Assembly (NCBI GenBank): GCA_025356475.1
Contig: JANXSX010000150.1
Span: forward strand, 225,896 to 289,895
DNA: 64,000 nucleotides
DNA from: Isosphaeraceae bacterium
Lineage (GTDB): Bacteria > Planctomycetota > Planctomycetia > Isosphaerales > Isosphaeraceae
Direction: 5' to 3'
Part shown: one piece after another, positions 17,583-26,077 of the stretch
Numbering within the stretch: the first letter of the stretch is position 1
Layout of the letters: each line of letters begins with the position of its first letter
Notes under the pieces: generated by a model
Told to the model about the DNA's origin: nothing
The model's input: only the letters and a program-made list of their open reading frames with translations
Databases searched by the model: none
Program-made: the position numbers and the translations under genes

Positions 17583-18701
17583 ATGCCCGACCCGCGATGG
17601 GAAGCCCTGGCCGATATCCTGATCGGCCACTCGACTAAACTTAAGGCCGGTGAAACCTTGCTGGTCGAGTGCTTCGACCTAGAGGACAGCACCCTCCCTC
17701 GCTTGCTCGTCAAAAAAGCTGCCCAGAAAGGGGCGAACTGCCTGGTCGAGACCAAGGACACCAGGGTCGTTCGCGAACTCATCAAGCAAGGCAGTGAAGC
17801 CCAGATGAAGCTCTGGGGCGAGTACGAACTCCACCGCATGGAGTCCGTCCAAGCGTATATTGCTCTCCGAGGGGCGCGTAATATTAGCGAGATGTCGGAC
17901 GTCCCCAACGACAAGCTTAATCTCTACAACACGCATTATTTGAAGCCTGTCCACTTCGATCGACGGATCAAGCATACGAAGTGGTGTGTGCTCAGGTTGC
18001 CGAATGCCAGTATGGCTCAGCAAGCGGGGATGAGCACCGAAGCCTTCGAGGACTTCTACTTCGAGGTCTGCAACCTCGATTATCCCAAGCTCGCCAAAGC
18101 GCTCGAGCCGCTGGTGGCGCGGATGGACGCTGCAAAAGATGTCCACATTCTCGGTCCAGAAACCGATCTCCGGTTCTCGATCGATGGGATTCCGACAATC
18201 CCGTGCTCTGGCGAGATGAACATCCCTGACGGAGAGGTCTTCACTGCTCCTGTGAAGGACTCGGTCGAGGGAACGATTCGGTTCAACACGCCTACGATCT
18301 ATCAGGGAACCTCCTTCGACGGCATCAAGCTCACGCTTACCCAAGGCAAGATCATTGAGGCGGATTGTAGCGGTGGTGACGCCAAGAAGCTCCGCCGGAT
18401 CTTGTTCGAGACCGACGAAGGCTCGTCTTACATTGGCGAATGGTCGATTGGTTGTAATCCTCGGATCCTACAACCAATGCGGGACATCCTGTTTGATGAG
18501 AAGATCGGCGGCAGTTTCCACTTCACTCCTGGGAACGCTTACGACGAGGCTGATAACGGCAATCGTTCCAAGGTCCACTGGGACATGGTCCAAATCCAAA
18601 GACCAGACTACGGCGGCGGCACGATCGCGTTTGATGGCGAGATCATTCGGATCGACGGCAAATTCGTGCCCGAGGATCTGAAGGTGCTCGATCCCGACTG
18701 A
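17583..18701 (+). CDS. M29 family metallo-aminopeptidase
   Basis: A 372-residue cytosolic aminopeptidase of the M29 (AmpS/PepS/aminopeptidase T) family, which uses a two-metal centre to remove N-terminal residues from peptides. Full length for the family, with the C-terminal metal-site region present: the Glu in EWSIGCNP, the His in GSFHFTPGNAY, Tyr in the same motif, and the closing KVHWDM with its His and Asp. The N-terminal domain has the LVECFD and KGANCLVET strands typical of the family. ATG at 17583 has AAGG 11 bases upstream. The downstream AI-2E-type gene starts 29 bases after the stop and may be co-transcribed. Confidence 0.88.
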   Translation: MPDPRWEALADILIGHSTKLKAGETLLVECFDLEDSTLPRLLVKKAAQKGANCLVETKDTRVVRELIKQGSEAQMKLWGEYELHRMESVQAYIALRGARNISEMSDVPNDKLNLYNTHYLKPVHFDRRIKHTKWCVLRLPNASMAQQAGMSTEAFEDFYFEVCNLDYPKLAKALEPLVARMDAAKDVHILGPETDLRFSIDGIPTIPCSGEMNIPDGEVFTAPVKDSVEGTIRFNTPTIYQGTSFDGIKLTLTQGKIIEADCSGGDAKKLRRILFETDEGSSYIGEWSIGCNPRILQPMRDILFDEKIGGSFHFTPGNAYDEADNGNRSKVHWDMVQIQRPDYGGGTIAFDGEIIRIDGKFVPEDLKVLDPD

Positions 18702-18730
18702 GTTTTCGCAATCCCCAGAGGAATTGGCTG

Positions 18731-19801
18731 ATGATCAAGTCTCTCGACCAAGATCACTCTGATCGCAGAGTGCGTACGGTATGTTTATTGATCCTGACGA
18801 TGATCGCGTCTGGGATGGCATTGACCGAGTTCCGCGGTGTTTTGGTTCCGTTCGTGTTGGCGGTCTTCTTCTCGTATTGCCTGGCACCGATCATTGATTT
18901 TCAGGTCAAGAAGCTCAGATTTCCCCAAGGGTTGGCGATTGTGGGGACGGGGTTTCTGGGACTGGCAACCTTGGCGGTGCTTGGAGTTTTCCTGTCGTCA
19001 TCGGTCAGTCAAATGTTGGCCCATCAGACGGAGTACCAGCAGCGATTCGCCGCGATTAACGACTGGCTGACGACCCGGTTCGGAGGCTCATCTGGTCCCG
19101 ATGGGGAGTCTCGCCAGTTCATTAATCTGACGGAAGAAACCGTGCGATCGTCAATGTCGACGGTTCTGGGCGAGATCCTCAACCTGATCTCGAGCGGAGT
19201 GATCGTCGGAATTTTCGTGCTCTTCCTACTCCTGGGCCGATCGACTCGCTCTGAAGGCCAGAGCCGTGGCTTACTCGAAGAAATCGAACGCAAAGTGATG
19301 CGGTTTATCAGCGAAACAGTCTTCTTTGCCGCTTTGACAGGTGCATTGGTCGGGGCCACGCTCACGCTTCTAAGAGTCGAATTTGCCTGGGTCTTTGGCT
19401 TCCTGACCTTCTTACTCAACTTTATCCCGAGCTTGGGGTCGTTCATCGCCGTGTTACTACCACTGCCGATGATCCTGATCGACTCGCATATGTCGGTCGG
19501 CGCGAAAGTGCTAGCTCTCGTGATTCCAGCGACCGTGCAGTTTGTGATCGGTAACATCATTGTCCCCAAGGTTCAGGGCAAGTCGCTCGACCTCCATCCG
19601 GTCACGGTAATGCTAGCCCTGATCTTCTTCGGACAGATCTGGGGAATGGTCGGCGCGTTTCTGGCGACTCCGATCACGGCAGTGATCAAGATCGTGTTCG
19701 AACGCATACCAGCTACAAAACCGGTTGCCGATCTCCTTGCAGGAAACCTGGCATTCCTCAGTCAGACGGAAAGTCTGATCCTGGTGACGAAGGAGGCCTG
19801 A
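18731..19801 (+). CDS. AI-2E family (PerM-like) transporter
   Basis: A 356-residue integral membrane protein with the usual pattern of the AI-2E/PerM/YdiK family: paired N-terminal helices (about 15-70), a soluble insertion (~95-140), and C-terminal helices with the conserved LLNFIPSLGSFIAVLLP and FVIGNIIVPKVQGKSLDLHP motifs. Members export small molecules or act as antiporters; substrate is unknown here. The ATG has AGAGGA eight bases upstream. The gene lies 29 bases after the aminopeptidase gene and is convergent with the zinc-ribbon protein. Confidence 0.88.
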   Translation: MIKSLDQDHSDRRVRTVCLLILTMIASGMALTEFRGVLVPFVLAVFFSYCLAPIIDFQVKKLRFPQGLAIVGTGFLGLATLAVLGVFLSSSVSQMLAHQTEYQQRFAAINDWLTTRFGGSSGPDGESRQFINLTEETVRSSMSTVLGEILNLISSGVIVGIFVLFLLLGRSTRSEGQSRGLLEEIERKVMRFISETVFFAALTGALVGATLTLLRVEFAWVFGFLTFLLNFIPSLGSFIAVLLPLPMILIDSHMSVGAKVLALVIPATVQFVIGNIIVPKVQGKSLDLHPVTVMLALIFFGQIWGMVGAFLATPITAVIKIVFERIPATKPVADLLAGNLAFLSQTESLILVTKEA

Positions 19802-19845
19802 GCATCGTGCCCAGAGGTTCGTTCCAATATTCGCCAAGTGAATAT

Positions 19846-20370
19846 CTAACGACCTATGGGCGTCTTCCAGACAAAGTGCCCGATCATCAATCCGGCAACG
19901 AACGTTGCGAGCTGGGCCAGGATCACGAACATCGACCAGTAGAGAACCACGGCTCGGGGAATCGTCACATCGCTCCTCCTTCCGCTGGATCGGGGAGCGG
20001 CGATCGCCTCGGGCACGGGGACTTCGAACTCGGGTAACTCGGGGGCAGACCTGGTTTCGGGGTTTGGATCGGATGTGAGGTGGCTGAGGTCGGGGAGCGG
20101 TTCTGATGGAAGCTTGGGGACCGCAGATTTTGCGGCTTGTAGGGGCTGCGCGGTGTTGATTGAAAGATTCAGAGAATCGTCGCCGGTGAGGATTTCGGCA
20201 ACGTCGGGGGAGTCGGAGACTAGCGGGCCGTCGTTGGGTTGGTCGGGGTCGGGCACAATCAGCCGTTCTTCGCACCTTGGGCAAGCCACGATCGTGCCAA
20301 TGCGTGCCGGGCTGATGGCCAGCAACTGGCTACATTTGAAACAACGGAAGCGAACTTTCTCGACAGGCAT
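19846..20370 (-). CDS. Zinc-ribbon protein with C-terminal membrane anchor
   Basis: The 174-residue protein starts with a zinc ribbon: FRCFKCSQLL and VACPRCEERL provide four cysteines as two CxxC knuckles. A Pro/Ser/Asp-rich low-complexity middle follows, then one hydrophobic helix (about 143-168) near the C-terminus. This layout, an MJ0042-like zinc finger at the N-terminus and one membrane anchor, is common in planctomycete proteins of unknown role. The ATG at 20370 has AAGGA eight bases upstream; 45 more codons are open upstream but run through the promoter region and look non-coding. Confidence 0.7.
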   Translation of the reverse strand: MPVEKVRFRCFKCSQLLAISPARIGTIVACPRCEERLIVPDPDQPNDGPLVSDSPDVAEILTGDDSLNLSINTAQPLQAAKSAVPKLPSEPLPDLSHLTSDPNPETRSAPELPEFEVPVPEAIAAPRSSGRRSDVTIPRAVVLYWSMFVILAQLATFVAGLMIGHFVWKTPIGR

Positions 20371-20434
20371 AGACGTTGTCCTTGATGACCAGCTACGTTC
20401 GATTGAGGCTCGTGGAGTTTCCAGCGGGTTCCGC

Positions 20435-20463
20435 ATGCTTGACCTGTGAATGCGAAGTGTCAA
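20435..20463 (-). promoter_or_regulatory. Leftward promoter, zinc-ribbon gene
   Basis: On the minus strand a consensus -35 box TTGACA (20463-20458) is followed after 17 bases by a weak -10, AAGCAT (20440-20435). It physically overlaps the rightward promoter of the neighbouring gene. Confidence 0.4.
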
Positions 20464-20466
20464 AAT
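20439..20466 (+). promoter_or_regulatory. Rightward promoter, pseudo-hydrolase gene
   Basis: TTGACC (20439-20444), a 16-base spacer and CAAAAT (20461-20466) precede the gene at 20512 and would give a leader of about 40 bases. Confidence 0.45.
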
Positions 20467-20511
20467 GACGATGCGAGTCAAATCCCGACCTCGGAGTAGG
20501 GACACCCAGGC

Positions 20512-22773
20512 ATGATGATCCGCGTTACCTTCGTTTTCCTGGTGATGCTCACTCGACTGGGCGCTGATACGGTCGTACTCAAGAACGGCCTGGTTCTGCG
20601 AGGGACTGTCGATAAAGACAACACGATTGTCTCAGTTTTCGACGGAATCAAGCGAACAATCGTGAAAGACACGCGAATTCAATCGACCGAGGTCAAGGAT
20701 TCGTTCCCGAATCTCGAAGGCTTTCAATACTACCAACCGCTAATCCAGCACGGTGGTTCGATGCCGGCGTATGCGATTGAGATTCAGAGCGAGCCTTGGG
20801 ACAAGAATGGGCGACGCCGATTCAGCTATAAAGGCCCCAAGCCGACCAAGCCGATGACCCAGGCGATCAACTTCCTCAACCCTCGCTTCGCCAAGTATCG
20901 AGGCGTCGATGGCTTTTGGTTGGGACAGATCTCGACCAACCAGATTCCTCGACCGACGATCATGGAACTGTTACGAGTGGTCGACAAGGCGAGTCAGGCC
21001 GAACGATTGAGGGCAGGTCGATTCTTGATCCAGGCGGAGATGTACCCTGAGGCCAAGGCATCCCTCGAAAAGCTGGCTCTCGACTATCCCGACCTCAAAG
21101 AGACGATTGAAGAGGTGAGGAAAACCGTCTGCGACCTGGAGGCTCGGCAAATCCTTGATGAGCTAACTTCGCGACGGCGCGGCGGTCAACCTCGGAAAGT
21201 CCTAGCCGGTCTCAAGGCGTTCCCCGCTAAGGATGTTAGCCCTGAAATTCTCTCGGATGTTCAAGAATTATTGAGTAAGGACGAGGATCAGGCCGAGGCC
21301 GACCGTGCGCTTGTGGGGCTCGTGCAGATGCTCGCCGACGAGTTGATCCCGAAGGTCTCTGAGGGGTGGTCGCTCGCGATTGTTGAAGTGCTTGGCGCAC
21401 TGACGGATGCGCCTGATGCCGTGCGGAATCGTGTGGAAGGGATGAACAAGCCCGAGGCAAAGACGATCCCGCAGAAGTTCGCCTTGGCGATGTCGGGTTG
21501 GGTTATAGGAGCTGATCTCGCAGTGTCCGACCTGGCAAAAGCCAAGAAGTTGTGGGAACTTCGAGGTTTGGTCACCACCTTGGTCAATAGTGCCAATGAC
21601 GCGGAGCGTGCCAGGGCCTTGGCACTTTTGCAGGCTGATGACCCGGGAATCGATATCGTCGTCAGGATCATCGACCGTCTGGCCCCAGCTTCAACCACGT
21701 TGCCTGCGGAAACCGCCCTCGTCGAGAATGCCCCTCGATCGGCCCGGATCGAGACGAAGCGAGTCCTGAACGACAATAACGCTCAGCCCACGGAGTACAT
21801 GGTTCGACTACCGACCGATTATAGCCCATATCGGCAGTACCCGACCGTCGTGGCGCTCCACATTGGCTTTGGGCCGGCGACAGCGCTCAAGTTCTGGGGT
21901 GAAGAGGCGGACAAGCGTGGATACATTGTGGTCGCACCGGAATACAATACTCCGGGGCAACGCCCCGACTATACCTATAGTATCTCGGAGCATGCCGCCG
22001 TTGAGCTTGCTCTTCGCGATGCCAAGAAGCGGTATAACATCGATTCGGACCGGGTGTTTCTGGGGGGACAAGTCCTCGGAGCGAACATGGCCTGGGACTT
22101 CGGGCTTGCCCATCCCGACATGTTTGCGGGCGTGATGGTCGTCTCAGGAATACCTGCTAAGTATGTGAACAAATACTTGCCGAATACGGAGAAAGTACCA
22201 CTTTATGTGGTCGAGGGAGACCTCGCCCCGTCCGCCAACGAGATGATCTTCGGGGTTATCCTCAAGCCTATGATCAGCCGGGGCTGGGATGTGACCTATA
22301 CCGAATACTACAAGCGTGGCATGGAAGACTTCCCCGAGGAGGTGCCTAGCCTCTTCAATTGGATGGATAAACACAAACGTGAACCGTTCCCCAAAACTTT
22401 CAGCGGCATCACTGCCCGCGCGAGCGACGACCGCTTCTATGGGGTTGTGATCAAGGAGTTTGCGAAAGATACCATTGTCGATCCATCCGCCGTGGAACCA
22501 CTCGGGAAGAATATCACCAAACCGGCAAAGATCGAGGGAAAGCTGAGTGCGACGGCGAACCTGCTGAACTTGACTATGACCGGGGTGAAACGAGCCGATA
22601 TTTGGCTTAGCCCCAAGATGATCGACTTCTCGAAGAAGGTCGAGGTCAAGGTGAATGGCGATAAGTGGAAATTCAAGGGGATCATCAAGCCCGATTACGG
22701 GCCAATGTTGGAAGATTTACGCTTGCGCGGAGATCGAAAACAACTGTACTGGGCGAGGCTCGTGGTAAAATAA
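20512..22773 (+). CDS. Secreted protein with a hydrolase-fold domain lacking the catalytic serine
   Basis: The 753-residue protein has a short signal peptide (about 1-18), a beta-rich SH3-like segment (DTVVLKNGLVLRGTV), a helical middle (~160-390) and an alpha/beta-hydrolase domain at ~420-620. In that domain the strand YPTVVALHIGFGP and the nucleophile-elbow strand are clear, but the elbow reads G519-Q-V521-L-G instead of GxSxG, so Val stands where the catalytic Ser should be. A C-terminal strand-rich region (~640-753) could bind ligand. It is therefore likely to be a non-catalytic binding or scaffold protein derived from a polyhydroxybutyrate depolymerase/esterase-type ancestor. Two ATG codons open the gene; the first is used here. 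Confidence 0.7.
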   Translation: MMIRVTFVFLVMLTRLGADTVVLKNGLVLRGTVDKDNTIVSVFDGIKRTIVKDTRIQSTEVKDSFPNLEGFQYYQPLIQHGGSMPAYAIEIQSEPWDKNGRRRFSYKGPKPTKPMTQAINFLNPRFAKYRGVDGFWLGQISTNQIPRPTIMELLRVVDKASQAERLRAGRFLIQAEMYPEAKASLEKLALDYPDLKETIEEVRKTVCDLEARQILDELTSRRRGGQPRKVLAGLKAFPAKDVSPEILSDVQELLSKDEDQAEADRALVGLVQMLADELIPKVSEGWSLAIVEVLGALTDAPDAVRNRVEGMNKPEAKTIPQKFALAMSGWVIGADLAVSDLAKAKKLWELRGLVTTLVNSANDAERARALALLQADDPGIDIVVRIIDRLAPASTTLPAETALVENAPRSARIETKRVLNDNNAQPTEYMVRLPTDYSPYRQYPTVVALHIGFGPATALKFWGEEADKRGYIVVAPEYNTPGQRPDYTYSISEHAAVELALRDAKKRYNIDSDRVFLGGQVLGANMAWDFGLAHPDMFAGVMVVSGIPAKYVNKYLPNTEKVPLYVVEGDLAPSANEMIFGVILKPMISRGWDVTYTEYYKRGMEDFPEEVPSLFNWMDKHKREPFPKTFSGITARASDDRFYGVVIKEFAKDTIVDPSAVEPLGKNITKPAKIEGKLSATANLLNLTMTGVKRADIWLSPKMIDFSKKVEVKVNGDKWKFKGIIKPDYGPMLEDLRLRGDRKQLYWARLVVK

Positions 22774-22844
22774 AATCGTTCACCAGAGCGGTATGTGAGA
22801 ATTCCTCGAGGTGAACGCTTCCGCCTACTCCTGGAGCTTCGAGC

Positions 22845-24320
22845 TTGCCTCAACCTAATCCCCCAGCGTGGGTCCGCGACGCGATTTTTTACCAGATCTT
22901 CCCCGACAGATTCGCACGAAGCGAGTCGGTGGATAAGCCGAGTGGGCTTGCACCGTGGGGCGCGGTGCCCACCCCGCATGGCTACCAAGGGGGGGATCTC
23001 ATCGGCGTGGCAGAGCGACTCGACTATCTCTCGGAACTGGGTATTAACGCGATCTACTTCACGCCGATTTTTCAATCGGCGAGTAATCATCGCTATCATA
23101 CGCACGACTACGAGAAAGTCGATCCGATGCTCGGGGGTGACCTCGCGCTGCGTCGGCTCATTGATGAGGCTCATGCCCGAGGGATCAGGGTTGTCCTCGA
23201 CGGGGTGTTTAATCACGCCAGCCGTGGCTTCTTCCAGTTCAACGACATCCTCGAGAATGGCCCCAATTCTGCCTATCTCGACTGGTTCACGGTGAGTGAC
23301 TTTCCACTCCGCGCCTACGACTCGGAGACCCCACCGAACTACAACGCTTGGTGGGGGCTCCCCGCCCTGCCCAAGTTCAATATTCAGACCCCCGCCGTCC
23401 GCAAGTTCCTCTTTTCGATCGCCAAAAAGTGGGTCGACTTTGGGATCGATGGCTGGCGGCTTGATGTTGCCAACGAGATCGATGACGACGACTTCTGGCG
23501 TGAATTTCGCGACATTGTGAGGTCTTCGAATCCCGATTGCTACATAGTCGGTGAGGTCTGGCACGATGCAAGACACTGGCTCCAAGGAGATATGTGGGAC
23601 GCGGTGATGAATTATTTGTTCACCCGTGCGTGCATCGCCTTCTTCCCCGCTGTCCAGAATATGGAGGTGTTGCACGGAACAACCCTCGCCAAGTCCGCCC
23701 CTCGCGGCGCTAGAGAATTTCGCGAGTCAATCGAACAATTGCTCGCGCTTTATCATCCCGATGTGACAGCGGCTCAACTCAATCTGCTCGATAGTCACGA
23801 CATGGCGCGGTTCGTCTCGATCGCTGCTGAAGATACGTCCGCCTTTCGCCTTGCCACTCTCTTTCAGATGACCTATCCGGGCGTCCCATCCATCTATTAT
23901 GGGGATGAGATTGGTATAAGTGGCGGTCATGACCCACTTAACCGAGCAAGCTTTCCTTGGCAACAGCCAGAGGCTTGGGATCGGGATCTCCTGAACGACG
24001 TCCGGCGTATGATCGGTTTGCGGAATGCCAATCCAGTTTTTCGAGGCGGTCGATTCGGGTTCGTCGATGTTTTCAACGACCAGGATGACGTGACCGCATA
24101 CGTACGCACGCTCGACGACGCATTAGGGCTTGTGGTGATCAATCAAGGGTCGGAACCGAGGCAGGTCACCCTCGACCTGGCAGGTCGCATACCCCCCGGA
24201 GTAGAACTTCGAGAGGTTTGGGTTGAAGGGGATTTGTCGGTCGTGGACTCGAAGGTCAAATTGCTCCTCAAACCACGATCAGGCCGGGTCTTCTTGACCA
24301 AGGCCGGGCCCAACGTATGA
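22845..24320 (+). CDS. GH13 alpha-amylase family glycosidase
   Basis: A 491-residue glycoside hydrolase family 13 enzyme acting on alpha-glucans or maltodextrins. All conserved regions are present: DGVFNH (119-124), GWRLDVANE with nucleophile Asp207, VGEVW with acid/base Glu237, and LLDSHD with Asp319. The opening WVRDAIFYQIFPDRFAR and the MTYPGVPSIYYGDEIG segment resemble cyclomaltodextrinase/neopullulanase-like members. There is no signal peptide and no N-terminal starch-binding domain, so it is probably cytosolic. The start is TTG at 22845 with GGAG nine bases upstream. The stop overlaps the methyltransferase start (ATGA). Confidence 0.92.
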   Translation: MPQPNPPAWVRDAIFYQIFPDRFARSESVDKPSGLAPWGAVPTPHGYQGGDLIGVAERLDYLSELGINAIYFTPIFQSASNHRYHTHDYEKVDPMLGGDLALRRLIDEAHARGIRVVLDGVFNHASRGFFQFNDILENGPNSAYLDWFTVSDFPLRAYDSETPPNYNAWWGLPALPKFNIQTPAVRKFLFSIAKKWVDFGIDGWRLDVANEIDDDDFWREFRDIVRSSNPDCYIVGEVWHDARHWLQGDMWDAVMNYLFTRACIAFFPAVQNMEVLHGTTLAKSAPRGAREFRESIEQLLALYHPDVTAAQLNLLDSHDMARFVSIAAEDTSAFRLATLFQMTYPGVPSIYYGDEIGISGGHDPLNRASFPWQQPEAWDRDLLNDVRRMIGLRNANPVFRGGRFGFVDVFNDQDDVTAYVRTLDDALGLVVINQGSEPRQVTLDLAGRIPPGVELREVWVEGDLSVVDSKVKLLLKPRSGRVFLTKAGPNV

Positions 24321-25096
24321 GCGAGTATGATGTTCCTCCTGCCTGGCGAATGCCAGAAGGGGTCAACTCTGCGCTTTGGGAATATACCCACTCGACTCGG
24401 CTCGCCGACGATGAACCCAACTATTTCGCCAATCACCCAATGCATGTCCGCGATGCGCGACTACTTGACGAACGATTCGTCGAGCCTGGTCGGGTCGTTG
24501 ATCTTGGCTGTGGAATTGGCCGACACGCCGAGCGATTTGCAAGGAGGGGGTTCCCGACCGCGGCGATCGACCTGTCTCGACCGATGCTGACAGCATTGGT
24601 TGAACGGACAAAGGGGCTGCCGCTTATGGCTGTCGAAGCCAACCTCTGCCAACTGACGTGTTTGCCCAACGCGACATTTGACTACGGGCTTTCAATGTTC
24701 AGCACACTCGGCATGATCCGAGGGCGACCGTTCCGTGCGAAGGCCCTCGCAGAGGCTGCTAGAATTCTCAAACCCGGTGCAATGCTTGCCCTCCACGCCC
24801 ACAATTTCTGGCTAGAGTGGCGAGATCCCCAAGGGAGAGCTTGGCTCGCTGGCGAGGCGCTGAAGTTCTTACGGAGCGACCCCGACCTGGGAGACCGCCG
24901 CTTCACCTATCGGGGGGTCGTGGGGATGGAAGTCCACCTCTACCGATGGAGCGAGTTGCGTAAGGAACTCAACCAGGCTGGTTTTCGAGTCAAAGAGCGG
25001 ATCGCTGTCGATGAGCGGACCGCCGAGCCGATCCGTTGGCCCTGGTTGTTCAACTCGGTTCGAGCTGGAGGATGGATTATATTCGCCCAGCGATAA
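24317..25096 (+). CDS. Class I SAM-dependent methyltransferase
   Basis: A 259-residue methyltransferase. Motif I is VVDLGCGIGRHAERFARRG with the acidic end of beta-2 at AIDLSRPML; the post-I and motif IV region (FDYGLSMFSTLGMI) and the motif VI loop (LKPGAMLALHAHNF) are in order. The acceptor cannot be read from sequence. The ATG overlaps the amylase stop in an ATGA arrangement, so the pair is translationally coupled, which might hint at a methylated saccharide such as the methylglucose polysaccharides, but that link is speculative. Confidence 0.85.
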   Translation: MSEYDVPPAWRMPEGVNSALWEYTHSTRLADDEPNYFANHPMHVRDARLLDERFVEPGRVVDLGCGIGRHAERFARRGFPTAAIDLSRPMLTALVERTKGLPLMAVEANLCQLTCLPNATFDYGLSMFSTLGMIRGRPFRAKALAEAARILKPGAMLALHAHNFWLEWRDPQGRAWLAGEALKFLRSDPDLGDRRFTYRGVVGMEVHLYRWSELRKELNQAGFRVKERIAVDERTAEPIRWPWLFNSVRAGGWIIFAQR

Positions 25097-25134
25097 CACG
25101 TCGCCTCGATCGTGACGAGATGAGGCGACGCGTT
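25095..25134 (+). terminator. Hairpin after the amylase/methyltransferase pair
   Basis: A 9-bp stem (25099-25107 with 25122-25130) extended by three pairs across one mismatch (25095-25097 with 25132-25134) begins within the stop codon region. There is no T-tract. The rest of the gap to clpS contains an AT-rich patch (about 25145-25240) without a recognisable feature. Confidence 0.5.
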
Positions 25135-25264
25135 GTGAGAGTCACGTGATATCAAAACAACTTGGTTTAGCAAGAATCATTTTTATAGACACGTGTACGA
25201 ATTTAAGACAGGCCAAGCTTTCTCTGATTTGTTCCGTAAGAATTAGACCGTCGAGCGAGTGCAG

Positions 25265-25297
25265 ACCGATCGGATAGGTTGGCAACCGCCGATCGGT
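25265..25297 (-). terminator. Nested hairpin downstream of clpS
   Basis: A 9-bp perfect stem (ACCGATCGG at 25265-25273 with CCGATCGGT at 25289-25297) encloses a second 4-bp stem (25277-25280 with 25284-25287). It starts 17 bases past the clpS stop on the minus strand. No T-tract is present, so it is a terminator or 3'-end stabiliser. Confidence 0.5.
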
Positions 25298-25314
25298 AAT
25301 TTGAGAAGGTCAGC

Positions 25315-25701
25315 TCAGTCTGTCGGTGCTTCGGCGGCCTCAATGTAACAGCCGAGCGGGCCTTTGGAGATGCTCATCCGAGGGTCTGCGCCGCAGGAAA
25401 GGACCTGCTCGCGCTTGAGCTCGGCCTTTTCCTTGTGAGTGGTGTAAACCACTGCTTTCCCGTGGGTGTGAATTTTGAAGGTCAGGGCTTCGGCCACAGG
25501 CGAGGGATGAGCAAAGAGTTGCATCAAGATGTCGATGACGTAATCGAACGTATGCTCTTCGTCGTTGAGAATGACGACATTGAAAGGGGGCAACTTCCGA
25601 GTTGTCGTCGAAGCCTGAGCCTTCTGCCGGCTCTTGGGTTCGGCGGTCGTGGTGACAACCGGTTCGGATTGCTCAGGCTCGTCGATTTGTTCAGTGCTCA
25701 T
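25315..25701 (-). CDS. clpS: ATP-dependent Clp protease adaptor ClpS
   Basis: ClpS delivers N-degron substrates to ClpA or ClpC. The 128-residue protein has a disordered, Thr/Glu-rich N-terminal tail of about 38 residues and then the ClpS core: FNVVILNDEEHTFDYVIDIL, the HTHGKAVVYTTHKEKAE stretch and a final substrate-groove strand. The NDEEHTFDYV pocket residues for the N-terminal amino acid are conserved. The tail is longer than usual. The partner ClpC is encoded at 1867-4392. No good ribosome binding site is visible before the ATG and I found no convincing minus-strand promoter upstream. Confidence 0.92.
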   Translation of the reverse strand: MSTEQIDEPEQSEPVVTTTAEPKSRQKAQASTTTRKLPPFNVVILNDEEHTFDYVIDILMQLFAHPSPVAEALTFKIHTHGKAVVYTTHKEKAELKREQVLSCGADPRMSISKGPLGCYIEAAEAPTD

Positions 25702-26077
25702 GCGAATCCAGAAGAGTTATGTGTGAGCCCAGGCAGGGCGATGAATTTGATCGCGATTGTTTGTCGCTCGCAGCTTTCCCTAGTGAGTCGGCGGACTGGA
25801 GCGAGAGACTATAGAGACTATGGAGTTTGCTGGCTTCCTGACGAGAGATCACTGATCAACGAGAACAACCGCCGGTCCTCGGCAACCTGGTTGAAGTCAG
25901 AAGTGGTAGCATGGGTCGAATGGGAGGTTTGATGCGGTGACGCAGCGACCAGATCTTTGGCCCGGAGTCAATACCTACCCATTGCCACTCCCACAAGAAG
26001 GAGTGTGCGACGCTTGGCAGGGGCATGTGTCCCGGCTACAATGGTGGATTCTAACGAAAAATCGCAGATGTGGCCAC
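25702..26077. other. Divergent intergenic region upstream of clpS
   Basis: This 376-base region separates clpS from the rightward small gene at 26078. It contains one very good rightward promoter (26014-26042). A GTG at 25937 with GGGAGGT eight bases upstream opens a longer frame joined to the downstream gene, but that extension runs through the promoter and has odd composition, so I treat it as non-coding. Nothing else was seen. Confidence 0.55.
26014..26042 (+). promoter_or_regulatory. Strong promoter of the small acidic-tailed gene
   Basis: TTGGCA (26014-26019), a 17-base spacer and TACAAT (26037-26042) match the housekeeping consensus in 10 of 12 positions. Expected transcription start is near 26049, about 30 bases before the ATG at 26078. 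Confidence 0.75.

Noticed and set aside
17679..18344. A 221-codon minus-strand frame opposite the aminopeptidase gene
   Set aside because: Antisense to a full-length M29 gene with conserved metal residues; treated as a shadow.
19613..20284. A 223-codon minus-strand frame, Arg/Pro-rich
   Set aside because: It overlaps the end of the AI-2E gene and the zinc-ribbon gene in another frame; its Arg/Pro/Ser-rich composition is that of a non-coding frame.
22695..23675. A 326-codon minus-strand frame opposite the amylase gene
   Set aside because: The plus strand has all GH13 motifs; the antisense product has no domain pattern and a composition typical of a shadow frame.
25937..26077. N-terminal extension of the small acidic-tailed protein from a GTG with GGGAGGT upstream
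   Set aside because: The extension spans a near-consensus promoter, is rich in Trp and Cys unlike the rest, and would precede the inferred transcription start.
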